A stretch of DNA of 64,000 nucleotides from Bremerella alba (lineage in GTDB: Bacteria; Planctomycetota; Planctomycetia; Pirellulales; Pirellulaceae), in the NCBI RefSeq assembly GCF_013618625.1, contig NZ_JABRWO010000001.1:310001-374000 (forward strand), read 5' to 3'. Made by a program: the position numbers and the translations under genes. Shown piece by piece: positions 18,924 to 29,404 of the stretch. How positions within the stretch are numbered: position 1 is the stretch's first letter; each line of letters begins with the position of its first letter. The notes under the pieces were generated by a model, which had not been told where the DNA came from, ran no database searches, and saw only the letters and a list, made by a program, of their open reading frames with translations.

Positions 18924-20258
18924 CTAGTGAGGGGCGAATTCTAATTGGTCGACGACCAGATCGATGTCGCGATCTTGCGTCGAGAGGACCACTTTGTAGA
19001 TAACCTGGCCCAGTCGGGGCGAACTGGTCGGCGCATCTTCCGAGGCCACCTTCGGTTCCGCGACCTCTTTTTTGAATTGGGTGAGAGGGATCTCGAGCGT
19101 ATGCCATTGGGACGATTCACTAGGATCAACGTCGCCGATCTCGTACGCGTAGACGCTGTCCGAGCCATGGAAGTCGGCTCCCCGGGCAAGCAGCAGGACC
19201 TGCACTTTTTCGTCTCGATTCACCCGGAAGGTGACTTTCATGCGGGCATCTTCCACCACGGTGAACAGACCTTCGCTCCACCGGTTGTACGTTTCGATTT
19301 GATACCAGGTACTACTGGGATCAAAGAAACCCGGCCGCGTCTCGGCCATCACCGCGCCGACTGACCCCGGGGGAAGTTGGTCTTGAGCCCAGATTCCTTT
19401 TCGCCAATCGCTGGGAAGTTCCTTCTCGAAATCGATTTGCCAGCGATCTGATGTGGGCATGCGCAGCTGGCTCTTGAGCGGAAGATCGCGGGCCACGGTG
19501 ACCTTCTCGCCTGCCGCGACATCCACAGAACTTTGATCGCCGGTGCGATAAACGCGAACCTTCCCTTCGACGACATCCACATCGGTTCGCAGATGCGAGG
19601 CCTGCACCGAAAGCACGGTCCCCAGGACGTCGGTCACGGCCTGCTCGGTAACGACCTGCAGAGGCTGGCCGGGATGCTGCGGCTGAACGTCGGCCACGAT
19701 GTTGCCAACCAACAAATCGACTTGTTTCTGATCTTCATCTCGAAAAGCGGCCTCGGTGGCACCGTGCAGACTGACGCGTGTCTCATCCGGAAACTCAATG
19801 GTTGCCGAGCTGCCGATCGCATGGGTGGTAATTTGCATTCCCACGGGAATGTCATCTCCGACGGCCAAGTCGCGAGCTTCCCCATCTGGCATCGTCACGG
19901 TCACTTTTCCGGTCGCTTGCACCAATTTGGCAACGGTGGGAAGCTGACCGGCGCGCAAATCGAGAAAGACGGCAAACGCCAAACTGGCGGCCAGGGCCAT
20001 GGCTGCCGACCACCAGAAGACGGTTTGCCGAGGAAACGAAGCAGGCCTCTGCCGCGTAGGGGTGACCTCTGCAATGGTCAGGGACTGCAGCGCGATGCTG
20101 TGAAAGATCTCGAGCGCGCGGTCGTCTCCTTCCATGGCAGCCGAGAGGGCCGCCATCTCGTACTCGTCGAGGTCGTCGTCGTTATAGCGAATGATCAGTT
20201 CGATCAAGTCGTCGTCGGACATCGATTGGTCATCTTGTACTGGCGTGCTATCGTTCAT
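18924..20258 (-). CDS. FecR-domain membrane protein (putative anti-sigma factor)
   Basis: The 444-residue product has an acidic cytoplasmic N-terminus (about 1-75) with DDDLIELIIRYNDDDLDEYEMAAL, similar to the anti-sigma segment of planctomycete FecR-like proteins. One transmembrane helix follows near 80-103 (FWWSAAMALAASLAFAVFL). A FecR domain lies at about 110-260 (TGKVTVTMPDG, VGMQITTHAIGSSATIEFPDET, VLGTVLSVQA). The C-terminal 180 residues form a beta-rich region, perhaps a laminin-G or carbohydrate-binding-like domain. It should hold the ECF sigma factor encoded just upstream until an outside signal arrives. The 46-base gap between the genes supports one operon. Confidence 0.85.
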   Translation of the reverse strand: MNDSTPVQDDQSMSDDDLIELIIRYNDDDLDEYEMAALSAAMEGDDRALEIFHSIALQSLTIAEVTPTRQRPASFPRQTVFWWSAAMALAASLAFAVFLDLRAGQLPTVAKLVQATGKVTVTMPDGEARDLAVGDDIPVGMQITTHAIGSSATIEFPDETRVSLHGATEAAFRDEDQKQVDLLVGNIVADVQPQHPGQPLQVVTEQAVTDVLGTVLSVQASHLRTDVDVVEGKVRVYRTGDQSSVDVAAGEKVTVARDLPLKSQLRMPTSDRWQIDFEKELPSDWRKGIWAQDQLPPGSVGAVMAETRPGFFDPSSTWYQIETYNRWSEGLFTVVEDARMKVTFRVNRDEKVQVLLLARGADFHGSDSVYAYEIGDVDPSESSQWHTLEIPLTQFKKEVAEPKVASEDAPTSSPRLGQVIYKVVLSTQDRDIDLVVDQLEFAPH

Positions 20259-20304
20259 GCCGTGATCCCCCGGCGTACCCGTTCACCTGTCACTGCCTCA
20301 CCTA

Positions 20305-20817
20305 TCACTGCGATGCCTCCCCGGAGAGCGTTCCTTCGACACATCGCCGGAGATCTCGATGAGCACGCGACAGACGTTTGTAAACGGCGTCGAGTGAAGC
20401 TCCGATCTGCTTGGCAACTTCGATGCAACTGAGCCCTTCCCCATACCGCAACTGAATCATCTCGCGATTACCTTGGGGCATCTTCTTCAAACACAACCGC
20501 AGCGCGTCCTTCCGGTCCGAGAGCCCCTTGGCTTGATCGTCGGAGATCGCCCAAATACGGTCCATCGCGCCACCATCCATCACGTGTGACTTGCCCCGCT
20601 GCCGCAACCAATCGACGGCCAAGTTTTTGGCGGTGGTGCGAGACCATGCCAACAGGTGCCCGTCGTCGTTAATTTGATCCCGCTGCCGAAGTGCGCGAAG
20701 GACAACCTCTTGAAAAATGTCTTCGACGGCCTGAGACTCGCGCACGATCGACCAAATCGGAACGGTCAATCGAATGCGTGCCTCGAGCAAGACTCGCACT
20801 ACATCACTTTCTTGCAT
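20305..20817 (-). CDS. ECF-subfamily RNA polymerase sigma factor
   Basis: The 170-residue product has region 2 near 10-80 (VEDIFQEVVLRALRQ, then LLAWSRTTAKNLAVDWLRQRGK) and region 4 near 110-160 (MPQGNREMIQLRYGEGLSCIEVAKQIGASLDAVYKRLSRA, a helix-turn-helix). These are the marks of an ECF sigma factor, of the small group common in Rhodopirellula-like genomes. It would direct RNA polymerase to a stress or surface regulon. The FecR-domain gene follows 46 bases downstream on the same strand and is the likely partner. Confidence 0.93.
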   Translation of the reverse strand: MQESDVVRVLLEARIRLTVPIWSIVRESQAVEDIFQEVVLRALRQRDQINDDGHLLAWSRTTAKNLAVDWLRQRGKSHVMDGGAMDRIWAISDDQAKGLSDRKDALRLCLKKMPQGNREMIQLRYGEGLSCIEVAKQIGASLDAVYKRLSRAHRDLRRCVEGTLSGEASQ

Positions 20818-21194
20818 TGCTGACTGCCTACTAGCGCCTTTCGGTACGATTCACGGCCATCGTCTCTCGACAAACAGCCCCCACACAGAGCCAGCGGCAT
20901 TGACTCATTGGTAGTAAATCGGGAGCCCCTCTGCAACGGGGAGATCGCCTGACGTTCTCATTTACAAACGCCGAAGCCGTCAAAACCTGACAGAAAACTG
21001 CCAATAATCAAAGTACTTTTATGTTCGCAAAGCTTTTTCTTCTTTTTTCGATTAATCGATGTCAGGAATCGCCGCGTACTCCGTGATTGATAAGTGGATC
21101 GGTTATTCCGCGTGGGAGAGATGCCGGAAGTGGACCGATTCGCTCTTATCTCAATGTCTCGTTTCTATTCGATCAAGTTAGAGGTGCCTCATCC
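20818..21194. promoter_or_regulatory. Divergent region upstream of sigma factor and DUF1559 gene
   Basis: The 377 bases hold promoters for the ECF operon (minus) and DUF1559 module B (plus). There is an AT-rich tract at about 21000-21060 with the small palindrome CGATTAATCG. The frame of the DUF1559 gene is open back to 21087, but a ribosome site and leader place the start at 21195. I see no confident ECF-type promoter. Confidence 0.4.
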
Positions 21195-22112
21195 ATGAAA
21201 ATTCTTCGGAGGCCACGCGGCTTCACCCTCGTCGAACTGTTAGTTGTGATCGCCATTATCGGCGTTTTGATTGCCCTTCTTCTGCCAGCGGTGCAGCAAG
21301 CCCGCGAAGCAGCTCGCCGAATGGCTTGCAGTAACCAACTGCGTCAAGTCGGCATTGCCCTGCACAATTACCACGATACCTTCGGCACGCTGCCACCGGG
21401 TATTGTGACCAGCAACCAGGTTTGTTGGCTGACACAGATTCTACCGCAGATTGAACAGTCGGCACTCTTCGACCAGATTGGCGCCGTGGGTGGCTTCGAC
21501 GAACCGTGGGAAGACGTAACCGACATGGTCAGCACCGGTACCACACCGCTCGCGAAGACCGTGATCGATGGCTACATCTGCCCCTCGGATACCGGCGACG
21601 GGGTCAACAAGCGGCTCGGTAATTCGACCAATCAGTTCGGCAAGTCGAACTACATCGGTATCTTTTCGGCTTACTACAACGCGACCAACGCCACCGCGAC
21701 CAACGGCAGTGGGGGTAGCGACCGAGAAGCGACCTTCTTCGACAACTCGTCGACCGAGTTCAGCGACATGACCGATGGTCTGAGTAACACGATCATCGTC
21801 GCGGAACGGGCTGAACGAAAAGGCTCTGGTCCTACCGGCTCGCTGTGGATCGGTTACCAAAACGACTCGGGTGGTTCGATTTCCGGCAGTATCGCCCAGT
21901 TCCAGGTCCGCCTGCGAATGGAGCGATCGTCCAACGATACCGACTACAACATCAACGGCAACAGCAACTACAACCCGAGCAGCAATCACCCCGGTGGTGC
22001 TCAGTTCCTTCGCGGCGACGCCAGCGTTGTCTTCTTGCCGGAAACCATCGACCTGCGTACCCAGGCTGCCCTGGGAACGATCGATGGTGGTGAAGTAATC
22101 GGCGAATACTAA
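21195..22112 (+). CDS. DUF1559 prepilin-like protein (module B)
   Basis: The 305-residue product starts MKILRRPRG, a short basic leader, followed by [23 protein letters not shown], the prepilin helix. The C-terminal motif is [13 protein letters not shown], in which the usual H-X9-DG ends in DA instead of DG. GAGG lies 10 bases before the ATG at 21195. It is very similar to the DUF1559 gene at 22888 over its whole length, and the two share a run of about 40 identical bases around 21920-21960, showing recent duplication or gene conversion. A lipoprotein gene sits between the two copies. Confidence 0.93.
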   Translation: MKILRRPRGFTLVELLVVIAIIGVLIALLLPAVQQAREAARRMACSNQLRQVGIALHNYHDTFGTLPPGIVTSNQVCWLTQILPQIEQSALFDQIGAVGGFDEPWEDVTDMVSTGTTPLAKTVIDGYICPSDTGDGVNKRLGNSTNQFGKSNYIGIFSAYYNATNATATNGSGGSDREATFFDNSSTEFSDMTDGLSNTIIVAERAERKGSGPTGSLWIGYQNDSGGSISGSIAQFQVRLRMERSSNDTDYNINGNSNYNPSSNHPGGAQFLRGDASVVFLPETIDLRTQAALGTIDGGEVIGEY

Positions 22113-22125
22113 TATTTCCCAAGCA

Positions 22126-22160
22126 GGCAGACCGCTTCCCAGCGAAGCGGTCCGTCTGCC
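22126..22160 (+). promoter_or_regulatory. Intercistronic hairpin, module B
   Basis: CCGCTTC (22132-22138) pairs with GAAGCGG (22144-22150), and GGCAGA (22126-22131) with TCTGCC (22155-22160), with a 4-base bulge on one side. It has no T run and lies between the DUF1559 stop and the lipoprotein start. Confidence 0.6.
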
Positions 22161-22191
22161 GCCCATACCCATTTATGTCACGAGCGCTTCG

Positions 22192-22620
22192 ATGAAATTC
22201 CCCTTTGTACTTTCTGGTCGCTTTGCAGCGACGGCCATGGTCGCGATTACCCTGATCGGATTGGTCGGCTGCGGCTCCGGTTCCGACGTAGTTCCAGTTT
22301 CGGGTACGGTAACCCTCGATGGAGACCCACTCGCCGATGCGTTGGTTTCTTTCTATCCCCAAGAAGAAGGGAAGCGATTTTCGACCGGTACGACCGATGC
22401 CAGCGGCCATTACGAGTTGGTCTACACCAATGATCAAAACGGCGCTGCGATCGGCAAACATATCGTCAAAATCACGACGGCCACCGTCCAAGGTGAAGGA
22501 GGACCAGCGCGTCCCCCCAAAGAAAAACTGCCTGCGAAATACAACGACCAATCTGAGTTGACGGTCGACGTTACATCCAGCAGCGCCGGAAACACCAACT
22601 TCGATTTGCAATCGAAGTAA
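22192..22620 (+). CDS. Small lipoprotein with carboxypeptidase-regulatory-like fold (module B)
   Basis: The 142-residue product carries a lipoprotein signal (ITLIGLVGCG, Cys about 26). The mature part VVPVSGTVTLDGDPLADALVSFYPQ is the same beta-sandwich opening as in the module A lipoprotein, and GTTDASGHYEL is the following conserved strand. It is probably an exported, membrane-anchored partner of the adjacent DUF1559 protein; the function of the pair is unknown. The gap to the upstream DUF1559 gene is 79 bases and contains a hairpin. Confidence 0.85.
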   Translation: MKFPFVLSGRFAATAMVAITLIGLVGCGSGSDVVPVSGTVTLDGDPLADALVSFYPQEEGKRFSTGTTDASGHYELVYTNDQNGAAIGKHIVKITTATVQGEGGPARPPKEKLPAKYNDQSELTVDVTSSSAGNTNFDLQSK

Positions 22621-22641
22621 CCCCCCTTTAAGAACCTCAAA

Positions 22642-22677
22642 AGTCCCCAGTCGATCGACGTGTATCGGCTGGGGGCT
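22642..22677 (+). terminator. Hairpin after module B lipoprotein
   Basis: AGTCCCCAGTCGAT (22642-22655) can pair with ATCGGCTGGGGGCT (22664-22677) over 14 bp with two G-U pairs. No T run follows, so it may reduce rather than stop transcription into the DUF1559 gene at 22888. Confidence 0.6.
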
Positions 22678-22887
22678 GGTACGTTCTTGTCCGCGCAGTA
22701 GACAGCGGCCTACCGCAATCGAGATTTCCAGAGACCCGCAGAACTTTTCTTCGCGGTCCGGGTTTCTAAAATTAGCTACTGGCAGAACAAATAAGAACAG
22801 ACATCTTTCTGAAGTTGTCACTGCCTATTAATCCCTTTCTTTTTACTTCCTCACTCATTTTCGGAACGTTGTTTCCAAGGAGCCCCC

Positions 22888-23811
22888 ATGGTCCGTGCTT
22901 CGCAATCCCCTTCGCCCCGACGTGGTTTCACCCTGGTGGAATTGCTGGTGGTCATTGCCATCATCGGCGTTTTGATTGCGTTACTTCTTCCTGCTGTGCA
23001 ACAAGCTCGTGAAGCGGCTCGTCGTATGACGTGCAGCAACAAGATGCGTCAGCTGGGCATCGCATTGCACAACTATCACGACACCTTCGGCAAGCTGCCT
23101 CCGGGGCGCGTAACGTCTAACCAGATCAGCTGGCAGGTGCAAATTCTGCCGCAGTTGGAACAGAACGCTCTGTTCGACGCAATTTCAGCTGCTGGTGCGT
23201 TCAATCAACCCTGGGAAGACGTGGCCGAAATGACCACCAGTGGGGCGACCCCTTTGGCCAAGACCGTTGTCGATGCCTACCTCTGCCCTTCCGATACCGG
23301 GGGCGGCATCAACGAGCGGCTCGGCACCTCGCCCAATCAGTTCGGCAAGTCGAATTACGTGGGGGTCTTCTCGGCGTACTACAACCCTACCGACCCGGTA
23401 GCAACCAACAATGCTGGTGGTAGCGACCGCGATGCGACCTTCTACGACAACTCGAAGGTCAAGTTCTCGGACATTACCGACGGCCTGAGCAACACGGTCA
23501 TCGTCGCTGAACGCCGTACCGGTAAGTCGTCGGGCCCGGCTGGCTCGCTGTGGGTTGGCAACCACTATGACTTTGGTGGTTCGATTGGCGTGTACGAATT
23601 TCAGATTCGTCTGCGGATGGAGCGATCGTCCAACGATACCGACTACAACATCAACGGTAACACGGTCTATAACCCCAGCAGCAACCACCCTGGCGGGGCT
23701 CAGTTCCTGATCGGTGATGCCAGTGTGTCGTTCCTGCCAGAGACCATTAACCTGCGTACCCAGGCCGCATTGGGCACGATTGATGGTGGCGAAGTGATCG
23801 GCGAATACTAA
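22888..23811 (+). CDS. DUF1559 prepilin-like protein (module C)
   Basis: The 307-residue product has the leader [13 protein letters not shown] and then [23 protein letters not shown]. The C-terminal motif is [13 protein letters not shown], again DA in place of DG. Its last 60 residues are almost the same as those of the protein at 21195, including [10 protein letters not shown] at the end. AAGGAG lies 8 bases before the ATG. It has no lipoprotein gene downstream; a strong two-way terminator follows, so it either stands alone or shares the upstream lipoprotein. Confidence 0.93.
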   Translation: MVRASQSPSPRRGFTLVELLVVIAIIGVLIALLLPAVQQAREAARRMTCSNKMRQLGIALHNYHDTFGKLPPGRVTSNQISWQVQILPQLEQNALFDAISAAGAFNQPWEDVAEMTTSGATPLAKTVVDAYLCPSDTGGGINERLGTSPNQFGKSNYVGVFSAYYNPTDPVATNNAGGSDRDATFYDNSKVKFSDITDGLSNTVIVAERRTGKSSGPAGSLWVGNHYDFGGSIGVYEFQIRLRMERSSNDTDYNINGNTVYNPSSNHPGGAQFLIGDASVSFLPETINLRTQAALGTIDGGEVIGEY

Positions 23812-23841
23812 GCTTCCGTTCGCCGAAGCATTCGAAACGAA

Positions 23842-23884
23842 AAAAGGCCCGCCGATGGTTGCACCATCGCGGGCCTTTTCTATT
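23842..23884. terminator. Bidirectional intrinsic terminator
   Basis: A stem of about 16 bp with one bulged C (arms near 23842-23857 and 23864-23880) has an A run on the left and a T run on the right, so it works on both strands. It lies between the convergent DUF1559 gene at 22888 and the reductase gene at 23896. Confidence 0.9.
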
Positions 23885-23895
23885 TCGAAAACGAT

Positions 23896-24999
23896 TTAAA
23901 CCGCGTCGAGCGTGGGGAAGTCGATGTATCCGTCCGCTCCGGTGGGCGAATACCAGGTGCTCATATCGGCTTCCGGATTCAGGGGGGCTGCTTCGGCGAA
24001 GCGCTGCACCAGGTCCGGATTACTAATAAACGGGCGACCGTACGCGATCAAATCGGCATCACCGCGTTTGATCGTCAGCTCGCCTGACTCGCGGGTATAA
24101 CCGACGTTCCCCATCAATGGCCCGTCGAACACCTGGCGGAATTCCGATAGCGTCATCGGTTCGCCCAACGCGTGGAAGCCAAAGCCGGTCCCGTCCATCA
24201 CGTGCAAGTAAGCCAGTTGGTACTGATTCAGCTGCTTGGCGACATAGGTGAACTGCTCGCGATAGTCAGGCGACCCCATGCCGTTGAACGAGCCGTTGGG
24301 TGCGAGCCGGATACCAATTCGTTCTTGCGGCCACACCTGGCTGATCGCCTGAACGACTTCGTCGAGCAGACGGTATCGGTTCTCGATGCTTCCACCATAC
24401 TGATCGGTGCGATGATTGCTCTTGGACTGCAGAAACTCGTCCAACAGATAACCATTGGCCGAGTGGATCTCGACACCGTCGAAGCCAGCCTCTTTCGCGC
24501 CCTCGGCTGCTTTCGCATAATCTGAGACGACTCCGGGGATCTCGTCCGTTTCTAAGGCGCGCGGAACCTCGCGGGGTTCTTTGCCATTGGGCGTGTGCTG
24601 CAGTTCGCCATCGTCGATCATGATGGCCGACGGAGCCACCGCCGGCTGACCACCGTGAAAGCTGCTGTGCGAGGCCCGACCGGTGTGCCAAAGTTGCATG
24701 AAGATCTTGCCACCTTCTTCATGGACAGCCTGAGTGACCTGCTTCCAGCCTTCGACCATTTCGCTGGTGTAGATCCCCGGCGATTGATACCAGCCGTTGG
24801 CCTGGGGCGAAATTGTGGTCGCTTCAGAAATAATGAGCCCGGCCGTAGCCCTCTGCCGGTAATACTCGGCCATGATTTCGTTGGCAATCCGATGCTCGCC
24901 TGCTCGTCCCCGGGTCAAAGGAGCCATGGTAATTCGGTTGCTAAGCGTGAGTCCCCGCATATCAAACGGCTGAAAGAGTGGCGAATCGTTTGGGCTCAT
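23896..24999 (-). CDS. Old Yellow Enzyme-family alkene reductase
   Basis: The 367-residue product is an FMN flavoprotein of the NemA/Old Yellow Enzyme family, which uses NAD(P)H to reduce activated double bonds or nitro compounds in the cytoplasm. SNRITMAPLTRGRA is the N-terminal FMN-binding block, IFMQLWHTGRASH follows, and FDGVEIHSANGYLLDEFLQ with NHRTDQYGGSIENR is the classic active-site block with the substrate-binding His/Asn. The ATG at 24999 has AAAGGA about 9 bases upstream; an upstream in-frame ATG at 25095 adds 32 Arg/Ser-rich residues not expected in this family. The length matches NemA (about 365). Confidence 0.95.
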   Translation of the reverse strand: MSPNDSPLFQPFDMRGLTLSNRITMAPLTRGRAGEHRIANEIMAEYYRQRATAGLIISEATTISPQANGWYQSPGIYTSEMVEGWKQVTQAVHEEGGKIFMQLWHTGRASHSSFHGGQPAVAPSAIMIDDGELQHTPNGKEPREVPRALETDEIPGVVSDYAKAAEGAKEAGFDGVEIHSANGYLLDEFLQSKSNHRTDQYGGSIENRYRLLDEVVQAISQVWPQERIGIRLAPNGSFNGMGSPDYREQFTYVAKQLNQYQLAYLHVMDGTGFGFHALGEPMTLSEFRQVFDGPLMGNVGYTRESGELTIKRGDADLIAYGRPFISNPDLVQRFAEAAPLNPEADMSTWYSPTGADGYIDFPTLDAV

Positions 25000-25171
25000 T
25001 GTCGGGTCCTTTAGTGCATTGGAAGAAGTCCTCCCAGGCAAGCGCGAAGCCGCCTGACTGCTTCGTAGATGCCACCAAACGCGGAGACGTTTCACATTAT
25101 ATGTAAAAAGTTGTTCGACGGACTATTATTCATTTGCCCAGCCTCTGCCACAGCCATAAACCATTTACTGA

Positions 25172-25444
25172 TTAAGACTTAGAACGCGAATGGACACCCT
25201 TCGACCAAAGGTAACCCGCAAAATCCCCTAGCCCGGCGAACTTGTAGCCGGGGTCGACATAGTGCTCGATCACGTAGAACGCAAAGTAATAGGCCCGACA
25301 GAAAGCCCAGATCGCAAGGGCCAGCAGCAAGGCGATTAGCCAGTCTCCGACCCTTGCCAGGAGGAGCCCGGCGGCGAACAAGCCCAGCACGAAAAACAGA
25401 ACGCCTTTGAGGTAGATAAGCGTCGGAGACTTGAGATCGGCCAT
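25172..25444 (-). CDS. Small membrane protein
   Basis: The 90-residue product has two hydrophobic stretches (YLKGVLFFVLGLFAAGLLLA and WLIALLLALAIWAFCRAYYFAF) and a soluble C-terminus with aromatic and Gly residues. The ATG at 25444 has GAGGA 9 bases upstream; an ATG at 25453 is too close to that site. I do not recognise a family. Confidence 0.65.
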   Translation of the reverse strand: MADLKSPTLIYLKGVLFFVLGLFAAGLLLARVGDWLIALLLALAIWAFCRAYYFAFYVIEHYVDPGYKFAGLGDFAGYLWSKGVHSRSKS

Positions 25445-25561
25445 CGGATGCATTCCTCAGAGAAACGGCATGAACTTATCGACAGATCGGCCATTAGTAG
25501 CTTAGCAACTTTGTAGAATGATGTCGTCCGAGTTGCCGCTCATCGATACCGGAGTTCCCCT

Positions 25562-25912
25562 ATGCATGTCTACGGCCGCGATTCGATCGAAACGATCCTG
25601 CAAGAGGATAGCTACCTCTTCAAGCTACTGGTCAACGATCATGGGGTGCTGCTCTTTTCCCGCGACACGGAACACGAGCAGATCTCGGAGCCGGATATCC
25701 GCTTCGAGACCGACTCGGTCGGAAATGCGTTGGCGGGCGTCGTCAAGCCAGGACACATCGAGCTGCGCTACCACGATGACTTCGGCGACGAGCGCGTGCG
25801 GCTGTTGATGCAGCGGGTAATCGAACTACCCGAGATGGCCTTCGCCCAGAGTTTTGAAGTCGTCTACCAGGGCCGGGTCCTTATCGCGAAGCCACCCCAA
25901 GACGAAGCGTAA
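25562..25912 (+). CDS. Hypothetical cytoplasmic protein
   Basis: The 116-residue product has no signal or membrane segment and is rich in Glu, Asp and aromatic residues (RDTEHEQISEPDIRFETDSVG). Predicted strands alternate with short turns. Function is unknown; no family is recognised. It converges on the protease gene with a gap of 3 bases. Confidence 0.6.
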   Translation: MHVYGRDSIETILQEDSYLFKLLVNDHGVLLFSRDTEHEQISEPDIRFETDSVGNALAGVVKPGHIELRYHDDFGDERVRLLMQRVIELPEMAFAQSFEVVYQGRVLIAKPPQDEA

Positions 25913-25915
25913 AAC

Positions 25916-26752
25916 TCACGGCGAAAATCGTGAGTAAGAGTTGTTCACCGCGTCTACCAGAATGCGGCCGGGAATGATCCGGCTCATCATCACACCGGTT
26001 TTATCTTCACGGACATATCCCATCACCATGCCGATAACCTCGACCGCTTCAGGCGAATCCTCTTGCAAGAAGACGGGGCCGCCACTGATGCCGCCAGCAC
26101 CGGCGAGTTGAATGAGAAAGATGGTCTCGTTTCCCCACTTGGCCGGCACCGGCATCTCTCGTGAGGCAATCTGTCCGCAGACGACAATCGGAGACATCTC
26201 GGTTTGAACCCCCAGCCCCTTAATGCCCAAGCCCAGTGGGTAGCCGGTGACTTCGACCGGAGTGGTACGCATGGGCAATGAGGTCTGAATATCTTTCAGC
26301 GGGATGGCCAGTTTCAACAAGTCGTGGATAACATCGCTGGGCTCTTCGGGCAGTTTGATACGCATCACGGCGACATCAGCGTTGGCCTGAAGCCGCCAAG
26401 GGTTGCCCTCCCCTTCACACAGATCGGACAGTGGCAACGAGCCAGACTCACCCTCTGGCCGGCGAAACATGACGGTCGTTTCGCGGCTGGTCGCGCGTGC
26501 TCCGTGAGCGGTTGCGACCAGGGTGGCATGCTCGCCATCGGCTACCAGGAAGGCCGTCGACCACTCGTGCTTCTGCTTGTTGCTTTCCTTATCGACCTCA
26601 ATGTCCACCAGGCAGATGGCCCGGTCCCAACGCTCGATGGGCGTTTGCTCGGCGTGGAGATAAGAACCGCACAAGCATGCCAGGACGATTCCCCAAACTA
26701 CGCAGGCATAACGATGGAACATGGCGAGACTCATCATCCTTGAAACGGGCAC
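25916..26752 (-). CDS. Secreted trypsin-like serine protease
   Basis: The 278-residue product has a signal peptide (VVWGIVLACLCGSYLHA) and the three parts of a trypsin-type catalytic triad: TAHGA with the catalytic His, NADVAVMRI with the Asp, and GAGGISGGPVFL with the Ser. The spacing fits a chymotrypsin-fold domain of the trypsin-like peptidase 2 type, without a PDZ domain, so it is not a typical DegP. It should act outside the inner membrane. The start is uncertain: a GTG at 26752 and ATG codons at 26737, 26734 and 26722 all keep a signal peptide, with AAGG just before the middle two. Confidence 0.8.
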   Translation of the reverse strand: MPVSRMMSLAMFHRYACVVWGIVLACLCGSYLHAEQTPIERWDRAICLVDIEVDKESNKQKHEWSTAFLVADGEHATLVATAHGARATSRETTVMFRRPEGESGSLPLSDLCEGEGNPWRLQANADVAVMRIKLPEEPSDVIHDLLKLAIPLKDIQTSLPMRTTPVEVTGYPLGLGIKGLGVQTEMSPIVVCGQIASREMPVPAKWGNETIFLIQLAGAGGISGGPVFLQEDSPEAVEVIGMVMGYVREDKTGVMMSRIIPGRILVDAVNNSYSRFSP

Positions 26753-26779
26753 GAATGAAAGAACGCTACCTTATAAGAT

Positions 26780-27409
26780 TCACGAGTCCTTTGCCATATC
26801 CAGATCGAGCGCCTCAGCACGGTGCAGCGGTTGGCTTAGCTTATCGGCAGGAAAGAGGTCGTCCATGTGTTTTTCCAGAAAGTCCAACATCTGCTGACGA
26901 TCGCCAGTGAACAGAAGCGTCTGGTCTGTTTCTGTGCTGGGGATATCCTCGTTGTGGGCAAGGCCTTTGAGACGATCGATGGACGTGAACTGAATATAGA
27001 GCTTGTCGTCTTCGATCTTGTACGGGGCAAAATAATAGACCCGCATAATCCCGGCGTTTTGCTCGTTCGACTCAAACTTGGTGCGCTGAAGCTGCAAAAA
27101 CGGATGCTCGCCCACCTGAAACGGATAGACCTCGAACTCAATCGTTGTTTTTTTCTTCGTGTTCACAGCCGATAACTTGTAGCCAGTGATGCCGTACTGG
27201 GTGAATGTGAAGTGGTTGTCGGTGTTGGGCACCTGCACGCTTTCGCCCGTCTGTGGATCTGGGCGCGGCTGCATGCCGTACCATTGGCCTAGCAATTGAT
27301 CGTCAATAACCGGCTGATCGGGATCGGCCAGGGGGGAAAGGGTTGCGTATTGCTTGCAGCCTGAAGCGAGCAATATCGCGGCGATAAGAAGGAGCGTCGC
27401 GCGTTGCAT
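26780..27409 (-). CDS. Lipoprotein of unknown function
   Basis: The 209-residue product begins MQRATLLLIAAILLASGCKQ, a lipoprotein signal with Cys at 18. The mature domain has LLGQWYG and FTFTQYGITGYKLSA, beta-strand patterns seen in lipocalin-like proteins, but I do not claim membership. GGAGA lies 7-8 bases before the ATG at 27409; an upstream in-frame start at 27451 would bury the signal. It follows the protease on the same strand with 27 bases between, so the two may be co-transcribed. Confidence 0.7.
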   Translation of the reverse strand: MQRATLLLIAAILLASGCKQYATLSPLADPDQPVIDDQLLGQWYGMQPRPDPQTGESVQVPNTDNHFTFTQYGITGYKLSAVNTKKKTTIEFEVYPFQVGEHPFLQLQRTKFESNEQNAGIMRVYYFAPYKIEDDKLYIQFTSIDRLKGLAHNEDIPSTETDQTLLFTGDRQQMLDFLEKHMDDLFPADKLSQPLHRAEALDLDMAKDS

Positions 27410-27748
27410 GGGCGGTCTCCCAAGTACGAGGCAAGAGATGCGAGTCGTCACGCATCAATTATAGAAGTTTTATTAATCGATGTCTTATAAAATCTGCCCC
27501 CTGCTTCATCCCACCTTCACAAAATGCTTTTCGAGAATTCCCCTGAATCCCGTTGCTTGCTCGATCAGGATTGCCTATCTTTCATAGTGATGTAACTCTT
27601 CTCGAGCTCAATGGAACTCAGCGAATCTATTCACTTCCGGACGCGTTTATGTCCGGCAAACTCTGATGGGCGAAAGAAGATCTAACGTGCCAGCAGTGCG
27701 CTATCGCACATCCATCACGTTTTCAGACTATCTAAAAAAGGCTACCTG
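27410..27748. promoter_or_regulatory. Intergenic region upstream of third sulfatase
   Basis: The 339 bases hold divergent promoters. Two small stems are visible: CCGGAC (27637-27642)/GTCCGG (27651-27656) and GTGCG (27696-27700)/CGCAC (27705-27709), both in the leader of the sulfatase at 27749. No known operator is recognised. Confidence 0.4.
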
Positions 27749-29317
<1,569 letters not shown>

Positions 29318-29341
29318 TTTGACCTAGAGTTTCTTACGAGT

Positions 29342-29379
29342 CTCCGTCGTCACGCCCCAAGTGACGGCGGAGTTTTTTT
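29342..29379 (+). terminator. Strong intrinsic terminator
   Basis: CTCCGTCGTCAC (29342-29353) pairs with GTGACGGCGGAG (29361-29372) over 12 bp with one G-U pair, followed by seven T. It ends the sulfatase transcript 25 bases after its stop and would limit read-through into the HAD gene. Confidence 0.92.
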
Positions 29380-29404
29380 GTGGCATCGCCGAAGGAAACA
29401 TCTA

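Noticed and set aside
27410-27748. Riboswitch upstream of the sulfatase
   Set aside because: Only two short stems are present and they match no riboswitch class I know.
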